A DNA stretch of 39,376 bases from assembly GCA_965369815.1 (NCBI GenBank), contig CBDUQS010000007.1:1-39376 (forward strand), in the 5' to 3' direction. Made by a program: the position numbers and the translations under genes. Positions 16,112 through 23,483 of this stretch are shown here, piece after piece. The stretch is from DAOWGG01 sp965369815. Lineage in GTDB: Bacteria > Patescibacteriota > Gracilibacteria > UM-FILTER-43-11. The first letter of the stretch is position 1. Each line of letters opens with the position of its first letter. The notes beneath the pieces were generated by a model. That model saw nothing but the letters and a program-made list of their open reading frames with translations, searched no databases and was not told the DNA's origin.

Positions 16112-16762
16112 TTAAATAAATTCATCGGTTAAAGTGTTATATTTTTCATTCGTAAAAACAAACCCCCAATTATCCGGCATACAATGTTTTTCCGGATTGT
16201 AAGCAATGTATGCCATATGGTGATCAAAATCATTTTGATTACGAATATAATGATCATGAAAGGATTCCTGCCATTGGAATTTTGGAAATGGGTTTTGATT
16301 TTTATGTTTTTGTTGGAATTGAATATTTAATAAATTAACGTAATTTTGATGATGGGTAATCAATTCGTCCATCCCCCCGAAGGTAGGCAAACGTTTGCCC
16401 ACCTTCATATGAGGATATAATTTATTAAATCCCATTATCCGATTCATATCATGTGAAAATTGTTTTTTAATGGAAAACATCACATTCGAAATATCAAATT
16501 CCTCATTCGGATGAACCAATAAATGAAAATGATCATCAATCAAAACCCACCCAAATAATAAAAATCCTTTCAATTGTTTACACAATTTCAAATTTTCAAC
16601 GAATAAATCGCAAAAAATCCTTTCTCGAAAATACGGAAAATTATGATGTGTTTTACAAGTCAAAAAATAAGACGTATTGGATATATAAACACGTTTTTGA
16701 CTATTGCGGTGTTGAAGGCGATAAGTTTCTAAAAATTCTAAAAATCGATACATACAATTCAT
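16112..16762 (-). CDS. REP-associated tyrosine transposase (RayT / Y1 transposase family)
   Basis: Features of the Y1 HUH single-strand transposase family are present: the HFH metal-binding motif (H78 and H80 in DDHFHLLVHP), an aromatic N-terminal strand (YISNTSYFLTCKTH), the WQESFHDHYIRNQNDFDHHMAYIAYNP region with Y185 as the likely nucleophile, and the NPEKHC end typical of RayT proteins. Such enzymes mobilise or maintain REP-like palindromes. No IS200-type ends flank it, so it is probably a domesticated or single-copy enzyme. A 26-bp near-perfect palindrome (16380-16405) lies inside its own frame, coding for about residues 119-128 (MKVGKRLPTF). It sits between purM and dprA on the same strand. 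Confidence 0.88.
   Translation of the reverse strand: MNCMYRFLEFLETYRLQHRNSQKRVYISNTSYFLTCKTHHNFPYFRERIFCDLFVENLKLCKQLKGFLLFGWVLIDDHFHLLVHPNEEFDISNVMFSIKKQFSHDMNRIMGFNKLYPHMKVGKRLPTFGGMDELITHHQNYVNLLNIQFQQKHKNQNPFPKFQWQESFHDHYIRNQNDFDHHMAYIAYNPEKHCMPDNWGFVFTNEKYNTLTDEFI
16380..16405. repeat. 26-bp palindrome inside the RayT gene
   Basis: AAGGTAGGCAAAC is followed by GTTTGCCCACCTT, a perfect inverted repeat except for one position. It interrupts the transposase between its HUH motif and its tyrosine motif but keeps the frame. It resembles the other small palindromes of this window in size and in its GGCA/TGCC core. Confidence 0.75.
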
Positions 16763-16819
16763 TAAAATACAAAAAATCAGGATTGAAATATATCAAACCC
16801 AGATTGAATTGCAAATAAT

Positions 16820-17842
16820 TTAAATTGACAATTTGATTTCTGGATCAGCAGTAACAACGCCTGCCATCACCGCATCAATCCCCTCATTTTTCAGTGATTC
16901 TACAATTCCATCAGCATCAGATGAATCAACAATCATCATCATTCCAACACCCATATTCCAGGTTTTATAAGCCTCTTCATTCGACACATTTCCCATCTTT
17001 TGAAGCTTTTTCATAAACTCATGAGGTTCTGGCAATGAATTTAAATTCGCCCCCAACCCTTTCTTTTTTAAAAGCCGTGGAAGGTTCCCCTTAATACCAC
17101 CACCCGTATTATGAACCAAACCTTTAATATTAATCTTCCCAATTAGGCCAAAAAGAGCACGATGATAAATTTTAGAGGGAGTTAAAATAACTTCTCCCCA
17201 CGTTTTTCCATCGGAGTAATCGGCACTCACCCAATCGTCACCAAATTGTTCTTTCAAAATCATACGAGCTAAGCTCATCCCATTCGATCGAATTCCATCG
17301 GACTTCAAAGCGAGAACGGTATCACCTTCTTGGATAGTGGAACCTGTGATCATTTGATCTTTTTGAACCACGCCAACCGCTGTTGCGTTCCAAACAGCGC
17401 CATTCAACGCACTCCCCAATTCCGCCAATTCACCCCCAGGAATCACAATTTTTTGTTCCAAAGCCGCTTTTTTTAAGCCCTCCATCAAACCCTCCACCAT
17501 TTCCTCATCAAGCGATGGAACATCAAGCGTATTGGTTACCGAAATAACCTCTGCTCCCACGCAAATCCCATCATCCGCCACCATGGCGATCAGATCGTAA
17601 CCAAGGGTCTCGAATTTCCTCATCTTTTCCGCCACCTCAATCTTTGTTCCAACACCATCATCGTTTTGAATCAGATAAAAATCACCCATATCCATCATGC
17701 CCGTGAAACCTCCTTCATCGGTCACCGGTTCACCAATCATCCCCTTTCGCCCAACAAACGTTGCTTTCGCCGCCTCGTAAGCCATTTTAGAACATCGGTC
17801 TCCTAATTCCACGTCTACACCAGACTCTTTATAAGTTGCCAT
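16820..17842 (-). CDS. purM: Phosphoribosylformylglycinamidine cyclo-ligase (AIR synthetase)
   Basis: PurM performs the ATP-dependent ring closure of FGAM to aminoimidazole ribotide, the fifth step of purine synthesis. The 340-residue length is normal. Family motifs are clear: YKESGVDVELGD at the N-terminus, GGFTGMMDMG (44-53), NDDGVGTKIEVA (60-71, the ATP/Mg region), MVADDGICVGAEVISVTNTL, IPGGELAELG, ALKSDGIRSNGMSLAR and NTGGGIKGNLPRL. It lies 34 bp downstream of ftsE on the same strand. No other purine genes are in the window, so pathway completeness cannot be judged; many reduced CPR genomes lack it. Confidence 0.95.
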   Translation of the reverse strand: MATYKESGVDVELGDRCSKMAYEAAKATFVGRKGMIGEPVTDEGGFTGMMDMGDFYLIQNDDGVGTKIEVAEKMRKFETLGYDLIAMVADDGICVGAEVISVTNTLDVPSLDEEMVEGLMEGLKKAALEQKIVIPGGELAELGSALNGAVWNATAVGVVQKDQMITGSTIQEGDTVLALKSDGIRSNGMSLARMILKEQFGDDWVSADYSDGKTWGEVILTPSKIYHRALFGLIGKINIKGLVHNTGGGIKGNLPRLLKKKGLGANLNSLPEPHEFMKKLQKMGNVSNEEAYKTWNMGVGMMMIVDSSDADGIVESLKNEGIDAVMAGVVTADPEIKLSI

Positions 17843-17876
17843 TTAAAATTTAAAACTTAAAAAATTAAAATTGAAT

Positions 17877-18524
17877 TTAAAACACCTTTCCCGACTCAAT
17901 ATTAATAGTACGAGCGGGCAATATTTCACGAACCAAAGGGTCATGAGTGGTTAAAAGTACCGTCGCGCCCTCCTCATGCAATTGCTGAAATAATTCTAAA
18001 ATTCCACGAGCATTCGCTTCATCCAAATTCCCCGTTGGCTCATCGGCAATAAAAAAACTAGGATCGTGAACTAAGCCACGCGCAATCGCAACCCGCTGAC
18101 GCTCTCCACCCGACAAATGATGAGGGAATTGATCCTGATATTGAAGCAACCCCACCTTATCTAAAACCTCGGGAACACGCTGTTCAATCACTTCCCACGG
18201 CTCTTCACACACCTCCATTGCAAACGCCACATTCTCGAAAACCGTTTTTTGAGGGAGTAATTTATAATCCTGATAAACCACACCTACCTTTCGACGATAA
18301 AGCTGAAGGGTATTTAAATTCAAATCATTAATAATCACATCATCCACCTCAACACTACCCATATTGGGTTTTTCGGCCCCCAACAAAAGAGCAACAATGG
18401 TTGATTTTCCAGCCCCAGAAGGACCATTCAAAACAACCAGCTCATTGGGCTGAATTTGAAAAGTAGCTTCGTCGAGCACTGCATGGCTACCGTATTTTTT
18501 GGTGACGTTATGAAAGGAGATCAT
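17877..18524 (-). CDS. ftsE: Cell-division ABC transporter ATPase FtsE
   Basis: This 215-residue ATPase has a Walker A GPSGAGKST (34-42), Q-loop VYQDYKLLP (83-91), signature LSGGERQR (137-144), Walker B FFIADEP (157-163) with a D-loop, and the switch histidine H194. The VYQDYKLL segment and short length are typical of FtsE rather than LolD. With FtsX it couples ATP hydrolysis to activation of peptidoglycan hydrolases at the septum. No ftsX gene is adjacent on either side, so its partner must lie elsewhere, or this is another MacB-type ATPase; FtsE is favoured. The next gene downstream is purM, 34 bp away. Confidence 0.88.
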   Translation of the reverse strand: MISFHNVTKKYGSHAVLDEATFQIQPNELVVLNGPSGAGKSTIVALLLGAEKPNMGSVEVDDVIINDLNLNTLQLYRRKVGVVYQDYKLLPQKTVFENVAFAMEVCEEPWEVIEQRVPEVLDKVGLLQYQDQFPHHLSGGERQRVAIARGLVHDPSFFIADEPTGNLDEANARGILELFQQLHEEGATVLLTTHDPLVREILPARTINIESGKVF

Positions 18525-18572
18525 AGTGTTTCCATTCTAAAGAATCCCTCCGAAAATCGAAAGAGAAGTTTC

Positions 18573-18817
18573 AGGCGCACCTAAACGGGGTCCCCACAAA
18601 ATGCGAGGCTTGGCCAGGGGTATTTTCTGGGGAAGGGGCCCAAAAGCAAACGGATACCGAAGAAGCTTACGAAACAAATGGGAATGGTAGTTAGAGCGCA
18701 CCACAAAAAACGGGGACCCCACAGAATGCGAGGAGGACTTGAGGAAGGAGGAGGGTATTCTGTGGGGAAGGGGCCCCAAAGCAAACGGATACCGAAGAAG
18801 CCTACGAAACAAAGTGA
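18573..18817 (-). repeat. Two tandem copies of a hairpin-forming element downstream of tRNA-Arg
   Basis: Two direct copies (about 18573-18680 and 18695-18817, offset 125-135 bp) share GGATACCGAAGAAGC, ACGAAACAAA, GGGGAAGGGGCCC and ATGCGAGG blocks. On the minus strand each copy folds into a long stem: CCCCACAGAAT with ATTCTGTGGGG in one, and CCCCAGAAAAT with ATTTTGTGGGG in the other. One G-C pair in the first is replaced by an A-T pair in the second, a compensatory change that supports a selected hairpin. The stretch 18525-18853 has no credible gene. It could be transcribed with the tRNA or be a duplicated mobile palindrome. Confidence 0.7.
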
Positions 18818-18853
18818 AGTAGTATTCGCAGGTAGTAGTTTGCTTTGGGGATG

Positions 18854-18929
18854 TGGTACGCCTGGCAGGAATCGAACCTGCGACCTCCCGGACCGCAACC
18901 GGACGCTCTATCCACTGAGCTACAGGCGC
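18854..18929 (-). tRNA. tRNA-Arg with anticodon GCG, CCA encoded
   Basis: The cloverleaf is complete: acceptor GCGCCTG / CAGGCGT with a G-U first pair, D arm (AGCTCAGTGGATAGAGC), anticodon stem TCCGG/CCGGG with loop TTGCGGT, T arm CGCAGGTTCGATTCCTG, discriminator A and an encoded CCA (18854-18856). The loop gives anticodon GCG, reading CGC and CGU. Bacteria more often use A34 (ACG, edited to inosine) for these codons, so a G34 arginine tRNA is a little unusual. The 5' end at 18929 is set by the acceptor stem. Confidence 0.93.
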
Positions 18930-19002
18930 ACATTTCAAAGCCACGCTATTCTAATACAAACAAGAAATTAAGTGCAAGCTTTTTACTTTTAAAATAAAGA
19001 GA

Positions 19003-19034
19003 TTGCCAAAATAAATGAATATATTTAATATAAC
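19003..19034 (+). promoter_or_regulatory. Possible promoter of the 19057-19670 gene pair
   Basis: TTGCCA (19003-19008) and TATAAC (19029-19034) are spaced 20 bp; an alternative -10, TTTAAT at 19024-19029, gives 15 bp. Neither spacing is ideal. The ATG follows 22 bp after the -10. Confidence 0.35.
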
Positions 19035-19056
19035 GTTCCATTAACCCAAGCAATCC

Positions 19057-19377
19057 ATGCGTAACACACCCTCCACACAACCTGAATCACCATTATTACA
19101 AGAAGACATTCTAATTATCACAAACATCTGCAAAGAAAATGGAATGAGTGAAGAGGAAATAGAATTATTTTTAATCGACCCTGAAGTCATTACATTGATT
19201 GAAAACTACAACGAAAGAAGGCGGATATCTCTCCAAAAAATCCAAGAGCTTTTTGGCATGGAAGAAGTCGTTAGTAATAACGAAAGAGCTAATTTGCGCT
19301 TTAAAGAAGACGCCATCTGTCAATTATTATTAGACTTTCAAAAACGCGGTGAGCTACATCAGCAATTAGCACAATAA
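19057..19377 (+). CDS. Hypothetical protein, first of a coupled pair
   Basis: The 106-residue product is acidic and predicted helical, with EEEIELFLIDPEVITLIENYNERRRISLQKIQELF. No signal peptide, membrane segment or recognised domain is visible. Its TAA stop overlaps the ATG of the next gene (TAATG), so the two are probably translationally coupled. The pair is an AT-rich plus-strand island between the tRNA-Arg gene and the minus-strand trans-sulfuration gene, and resembles the other accessory plus-strand genes of this region in composition. Function unknown. Confidence 0.6.
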   Translation: MRNTPSTQPESPLLQEDILIITNICKENGMSEEEIELFLIDPEVITLIENYNERRRISLQKIQELFGMEEVVSNNERANLRFKEDAICQLLLDFQKRGELHQQLAQ

Positions 19378-19670
19378 TGTTCTTTAAGAAAAAATCACCA
19401 GAGCAAAAAGAAAGAGAGGAGCAATTCCCCTCTTTAAGAGAAAGTGATTATCAACTGGTTCAAATGACACTAGCAAAAGAAAAAATATCGATAGACGCCA
19501 ATGAATTCTTAATAAAGCACCTCGACTTAATCAGCAATATTAATACGATAAATAAAATCTCAGCAAAAATGGATCAACTTGGGAAAAATTTAGCAGAAAT
19601 TGAAAAAATAACCCTGATCACAGCTGAAATAACTCGAGATAAAACAGAGGAAACCTTAAAGGCTGGCTAA
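19377..19670 (+). CDS. Hypothetical protein, second of a coupled pair
   Basis: The 97-residue product begins with a basic MFFKKKSPEQKEREEQ segment and is helical throughout. The C-terminal half (SNINTINKISAKMDQLGKNLAEIEKITLITAEIT) has a heptad-like pattern that suggests a short coiled coil. The start overlaps the preceding stop by one base. The gene ends 3 bp before the convergent trans-sulfuration gene. No family recognised. Confidence 0.6.
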   Translation: MFFKKKSPEQKEREEQFPSLRESDYQLVQMTLAKEKISIDANEFLIKHLDLISNINTINKISAKMDQLGKNLAEIEKITLITAEITRDKTEETLKAG

Positions 19671-19673
19671 AAA

Positions 19674-20927
19674 TTAGCCAATTGATTCCAAGGTGCTTTT
19701 TTGCTGAACCGAAATATCTGTGACCTTCACTGATGACATTTGAGCAAGTGCCTGATCGAGATCCGCAATCAGTTCATCAGCATTTTCTATACCCACTGAA
19801 AGCCGTACAAACCCTTCACTGATTCCAATTTCTTTCAACGATTCAGCATCAAGGAGTGAATGAGTAGTCGACGCGGAATGGCAGATAATGGTTACACATT
19901 CTCCAAGGCTAATTAAACGCTCACAAACCTCAGTGGAATCCACAAACCTTTGAGTAATTTCGCGATCTCCATCCACCTCAAACGCCAACATCCCACCAAA
20001 GCCACTCATTTGTTTTTTGGCGATCTCGTGTTGAGGGTGAGACTCAAGGCCTGGATACCAAACCTGTTTGACTTTAGGATGTTTCTCGAGGAACTGAGCA
20101 ATCCTCATCGCGTTTTTAGAATGCTTTTCCATACGAGGCTCAAGCGACTGCATACCATTGAGCACCAACCACGCTTCGAAAGGTGCCAAAATAGAGCCAA
20201 AGGTATAAAAAGTGGTGTCAAAAATCTTCTGAACAATCTCTTTTGAGCTCACCAAGGCCCCCGCAATCACGTTTCCATGACCCGCTAAATATTTGGTAGC
20301 ACTGTGAATAATAATATCCGCTCCCAACTCAAGTGGGCGTTGATAAAGCGGTGTACAGAACGTGTTATCAACTGCCACAGGAACATTGTGTTTTTTGGCA
20401 ATCTTGGAAATCTCCGCAATATCCACCACGCTCATGGTTGGATTGGAAGGGGTTTCAATAAAAACCAAACGAGTTTTTTCATCAATCATATCTTCCAACT
20501 GATTCAGATCCGTTCCATTGAAACGCCGTGTTTCAATTCCCCAATTAGGAATGTCGTTAGTGATTAATTTGTGAGTTCCCCCATAAACATCATGACTCAC
20601 CACAATATTTTCACCCGACTTCACCAAAGAAAGAATCATATTGGCAATCGAAGCCATCCCCGAAGAAAAACAAAGCCCTGCTTCTGCACCTTCAAAATGA
20701 GCAATCTTGGCCGCAAACGCATCCAAAGAAGCATTCCCCAATCGACTGTAAATCATACCCTCCTCTTTTTGAGCAAAACGATTACCAATCGTTTCTGCAT
20801 CGGGGTAACGATTGGTCGCACTAAGACAAACCGGAAAAGTATTACATTCTAAAAGGCTTTGCTGAAAATCAGGGGCCTGAGGGTTTTTAACAGTTCGCGT
20901 TTCACGACTAAATTTTCTAAATTTCAT
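19674..20927 (-). CDS. PLP-dependent trans-sulfuration enzyme (cystathionine gamma-synthase / gamma-lyase family)
   Basis: The fold-type I Cys/Met metabolism PLP family is clear: YSRLGNASLDAFAAKIAHFEGAEAGLCFSSGMASI near the N-terminus, ETPSNPTMSVVDI, AVDNTFCTPLYQRPLELGAD, and HSATKYLAGHGN with the PLP lysine K212. The C-terminal RLSVGIENADELIADLDQAL is typical. Substrate choice (cystathionine synthesis, cleavage, or homocysteine/H2S chemistry) cannot be settled from the sequence. The active-site cysteine of methionine gamma-lyase (GCTF) is replaced by glycine here (DVYGGTHKL), which argues against that enzyme. Length 417 is about 20-30 residues above typical, with extra residues at the C-terminus. 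No sulfur-metabolism neighbours are present. Confidence 0.9.
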   Translation of the reverse strand: MKFRKFSRETRTVKNPQAPDFQQSLLECNTFPVCLSATNRYPDAETIGNRFAQKEEGMIYSRLGNASLDAFAAKIAHFEGAEAGLCFSSGMASIANMILSLVKSGENIVVSHDVYGGTHKLITNDIPNWGIETRRFNGTDLNQLEDMIDEKTRLVFIETPSNPTMSVVDIAEISKIAKKHNVPVAVDNTFCTPLYQRPLELGADIIIHSATKYLAGHGNVIAGALVSSKEIVQKIFDTTFYTFGSILAPFEAWLVLNGMQSLEPRMEKHSKNAMRIAQFLEKHPKVKQVWYPGLESHPQHEIAKKQMSGFGGMLAFEVDGDREITQRFVDSTEVCERLISLGECVTIICHSASTTHSLLDAESLKEIGISEGFVRLSVGIENADELIADLDQALAQMSSVKVTDISVQQKSTLESIG

Positions 20928-21001
20928 AGCAAAAAGAAGTTAAATACACCCAAATACTTTAATGGATTAAATGAAAACGGGCAAATCTTATCCATTTTTG
21001 A

Positions 21002-21007
21002 TATAAT
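21002..21007 (+). promoter_or_regulatory. Extended -10 promoter, leaderless for the hydrolase gene
   Basis: TGATATAAT at 20999-21007 is an extended -10 element with a perfect TATAAT. It ends 7 bp before the ATG at 21015, so transcription would start at or beside the start codon and give a leaderless mRNA. No good -35 is seen, as expected for extended -10 promoters. Confidence 0.6.
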
Positions 21008-21014
21008 CCCAAAC

Positions 21015-21755
21015 ATGAAAACCGAACCTTTCCGAAAAACCGAAAATCAAAAACAACCTGTCTATTATAAATTTATCGACAAGCAATCTGAGCATACAGT
21101 GGTTTTTATTCATGGCCTATTTTCAACCAGTTCTATCTTCAAAAGCTTTTTAAAGCACGTTAAATTCAATGTCATTTTAGTTGAGCTCCGCGGTATTGTT
21201 TGGTCGGAATGCGAAGCGCCTTATCGTCAAAATTACGTGGAAGACATTCGGCTAATTCTAGACAAAGAAAAAATTAAGAAAAATGTAACATTAGTAGGCT
21301 ATTCAATGGGCTGTTCCATTGCCAACGCCTTCGCCGAAAAATACAGTGAACGAATCAATAAAGCCATTCTACTCGCCCCCGTGAATCGGACTTTAAAAGA
21401 AATTGGAAAAAGAAACATCATAAAAAAACTCATCGCCGGGCTCGGGAAAGGATTCTTTAAAAAGTGGGGGGACTATACAGGCATTCAAAAAGGTCAATCT
21501 CGATGGAGAATATTCAGCTTATTCAATTTCAAATTACTTCAAGATGCTTTTGGAGAAGTTATTTTTACCAAAAAATGTAAGATTGTGATTCTAAATGGAA
21601 CCATGGACACCTTTTTCGACCCGAAAGACATCAATTTAAAACTGCCGAATATTGTTCATGAGCGTATTGAAAATTTAGACCATTTTTTATTTGTACGAAA
21701 AAAGCGCACCGAGATGATCAGTAAATATCTGATGGCTCATTTGCAAGCTGCCTAA
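21015..21755 (+). CDS. Alpha/beta hydrolase-fold protein
   Basis: Starting at the ATG at 21015 gives 246 residues with the hydrolase motifs in order: FIHGLFSTSS (oxyanion region, 31-40), nucleophile elbow GYSMG with S97, acid D198 in LNGTMDTFFDP, and H223 in LDHFLF. The fold resembles small esterases or lipases; the substrate is unknown. An upstream in-frame ATG at 20859 would overlap the divergent trans-sulfuration gene and is rejected because the promoter (21002-21007) lies inside that extension. The stop overlaps by 3 bases a decayed copy of the rpe 3' end (21752-21812), as if rpe once lay directly convergent to it. Confidence 0.83.
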   Translation: MKTEPFRKTENQKQPVYYKFIDKQSEHTVVFIHGLFSTSSIFKSFLKHVKFNVILVELRGIVWSECEAPYRQNYVEDIRLILDKEKIKKNVTLVGYSMGCSIANAFAEKYSERINKAILLAPVNRTLKEIGKRNIIKKLIAGLGKGFFKKWGDYTGIQKGQSRWRIFSLFNFKLLQDAFGEVIFTKKCKIVILNGTMDTFFDPKDINLKLPNIVHERIENLDHFLFVRKKRTEMISKYLMAHLQAA

Positions 21756-21812
21756 GAAACCGACTCTCTCAATTTCTCCGCTGCTACTTTCGGATTATCG
21801 GCTTTTAGAGTG
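21752..21812 (-). pseudogene. Relic of the rpe 3' end
   Basis: These 61 bp match the end of the intact rpe gene (23480-23540) at 55 positions; all six differences are transitions. Read on the minus strand the relic still encodes LKADNPKVAAEKLRESVS and stops at TAG, against LKADDPKAAAEKLRESVS in rpe. The relic overlaps the hydrolase stop exactly as rpe overlaps the stop of the 21972-23483 gene. Similarity ends abruptly at 21812. Confidence 0.9.
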
Positions 21813-21849
21813 CCAAAATTTGCATAAAATATTAACAGCATATTCTTTA

Positions 21850-21878
21850 TTGACAAAATATTAATAATAGTATAAAAT
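21850..21878 (+). promoter_or_regulatory. Promoter of the 21972 gene
   Basis: A perfect TTGACA (21850-21855) with 17 bp to TAAAAT (21873-21878, within TATAAAAT). It gives a leader of about 85 nt. The AAAATA-rich spacer resembles the promoters of the other accessory genes at 25824 and 26515. Confidence 0.75.
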
Positions 21879-21971
21879 ACGCTTAATTTAAATTTGCTTT
21901 TAGCATTCAAAGTATATAACTTAAATAACTAAATTGTAGAAAAATTAGTTAACAAACTTAATCATTACATC

Positions 21972-23483
21972 ATGGAAATCAAACTAGGGTTACAAATGGG
22001 GTTAGGAAATGAACAAGCACAAATCCAAACTTTATTGCCTCAACTCGATGACGTCGAAAAAGGGCAAATCATGAAGGCTATTGAATTTTGGGAAAGTAAA
22101 CCTCACGACAAGCTTACTATCTCCATTAATCAACTAAGAATGCTCTTCGGAGAAAGGCCAAAGGCACAGATTGAAGGATTGGAACGAGCAGACATTATGG
22201 AGGAGGAATTTGTGATGCTAGACCCAGAAGAAATGGATGAAATAGACACTGATGAAAAGGTGGGTAGTCAAACATCCGACATTATTTTTGTTGCCAAAAA
22301 CACACCAGAAGAATATGTAGGAATGGTCGTATTAAACCTAGTAATCCATAAGAGGATAAAGATAAAAGATGAAGAAATTATGGAGCTTCTACAGAATCAA
22401 GGAATTCAAGTAGATGATATTGATGTAAGTCGTCATTGGAGTGCAAATTTATTCGATATAATGATTGCTGAAAAGCAATTTACACCAAAGAAATTCAGAC
22501 AATATTTAGAATGGAGAAAAAAGGTTGAACAAACTAACTTTTTTAGAAATCCAGACATGCATGAATTCATGCAAAAAATGTTAAACTACAAAAAATATAA
22601 AAAAACAACAAACCCTGGAAAACGGCAAAAATATGGAAGAAGGTCGTGGAATGTTTCGGGGGGAATGATGAGCTGGGGAAATAATTTCGTAGATCAATGT
22701 GGTAAAGACATGATGATGTCTAGGGTTGATGTCATTTTTAGAAAGTTATCACAATTAGAGGAATACGACCCAGAGACTATGATGCGTACATTAAATTTTA
22801 TTCTAAAAAATGTAGAAGGAGTGAGGGAAAAAGGTGAGAGAAAAGTAAATAAAATCGATTTTAGTGAACATAGCAAGCTCAGCAATCAGGCCTACCTAAT
22901 GACAGAAGATGTTATAGGAACAACTTTTGCTCTATTGGAACAAATAGGGGATAGCGATGAATACAAATTAGCAAGTCAATATCGAGCAAGCATTGAGGCC
23001 ATAAAAGATAGAATTGCTTATTTTTACCGCGAATCTATTAAAAGGTTTGATGAGAATAATCATGTCACTCAAAAATTAGTCAGTGCCATTAAAAATAGAT
23101 CTGAATTAATGATTCAAGACAAAGAAGGAGAAGTAATTCCAATTGATATAAACTCTCAAGCTGCAAATAGCGATGCTCTAAATCAAGAAGTTTCTATTCA
23201 GAAAAAGTTAGAAGCCATTAGTCAAATGATGAAAGACTACGAAGCTATCGAACAAAGGATCAAAGAAAAGGCACAAATGGATAGTCAGCTGATCATTCCT
23301 GGAAGCATAGATAAAGATAAAGCTGAATTAACCGAAGCTCAGCGAAAGCTTGAAAGTCGATTGGAGGGATTAGATGGAGCAAAAGACATTATTGATGATT
23401 TAGAGAGGTTAAGAATGCAACGAAAAGCCCTACTTAGCGAAGTGGAAATGGGAGAGCCTGTAAAATTAATCGCTAATAACTAA
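21972..23483 (+). CDS. Large protein of unknown function (503 residues) in a cassette beside rpe
   Basis: A soluble, charged, mainly helical protein without signal peptide or membrane segment. The middle (about 205-245) is basic and aromatic (KKYKKTTNPGKRQKYGRRSW then NVSGGMMSWGNNF), suggesting nucleic-acid or partner contact. The C-terminal 130 residues are strongly coiled-coil-like (EVSIQKKLEAISQMMKDYEA, QRKLESRLEGLD, LERLRMQRKALLSEVEM). I recognise no domain. Base use is more AT-rich than rpe. It has its own strong promoter, and its stop overlaps the rpe stop by 4 bp. It is bounded by the rpe end and the rpe relic, so it looks acquired. Function unknown. Confidence 0.75.
   Translation: MEIKLGLQMGLGNEQAQIQTLLPQLDDVEKGQIMKAIEFWESKPHDKLTISINQLRMLFGERPKAQIEGLERADIMEEEFVMLDPEEMDEIDTDEKVGSQTSDIIFVAKNTPEEYVGMVVLNLVIHKRIKIKDEEIMELLQNQGIQVDDIDVSRHWSANLFDIMIAEKQFTPKKFRQYLEWRKKVEQTNFFRNPDMHEFMQKMLNYKKYKKTTNPGKRQKYGRRSWNVSGGMMSWGNNFVDQCGKDMMMSRVDVIFRKLSQLEEYDPETMMRTLNFILKNVEGVREKGERKVNKIDFSEHSKLSNQAYLMTEDVIGTTFALLEQIGDSDEYKLASQYRASIEAIKDRIAYFYRESIKRFDENNHVTQKLVSAIKNRSELMIQDKEGEVIPIDINSQAANSDALNQEVSIQKKLEAISQMMKDYEAIEQRIKEKAQMDSQLIIPGSIDKDKAELTEAQRKLESRLEGLDGAKDIIDDLERLRMQRKALLSEVEMGEPVKLIANN

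Noticed and set aside
18537..18971. Overlapping ORFs across the tRNA-Arg region
   Set aside because: They read through the tRNA gene and the tandem hairpin element; the apparent peptides are tRNA translations.
20859..21014. Upstream extension of the hydrolase gene from an earlier ATG
   Set aside because: It overlaps the divergent trans-sulfuration gene and spans the promoter; hydrolase homology begins only after 21015.
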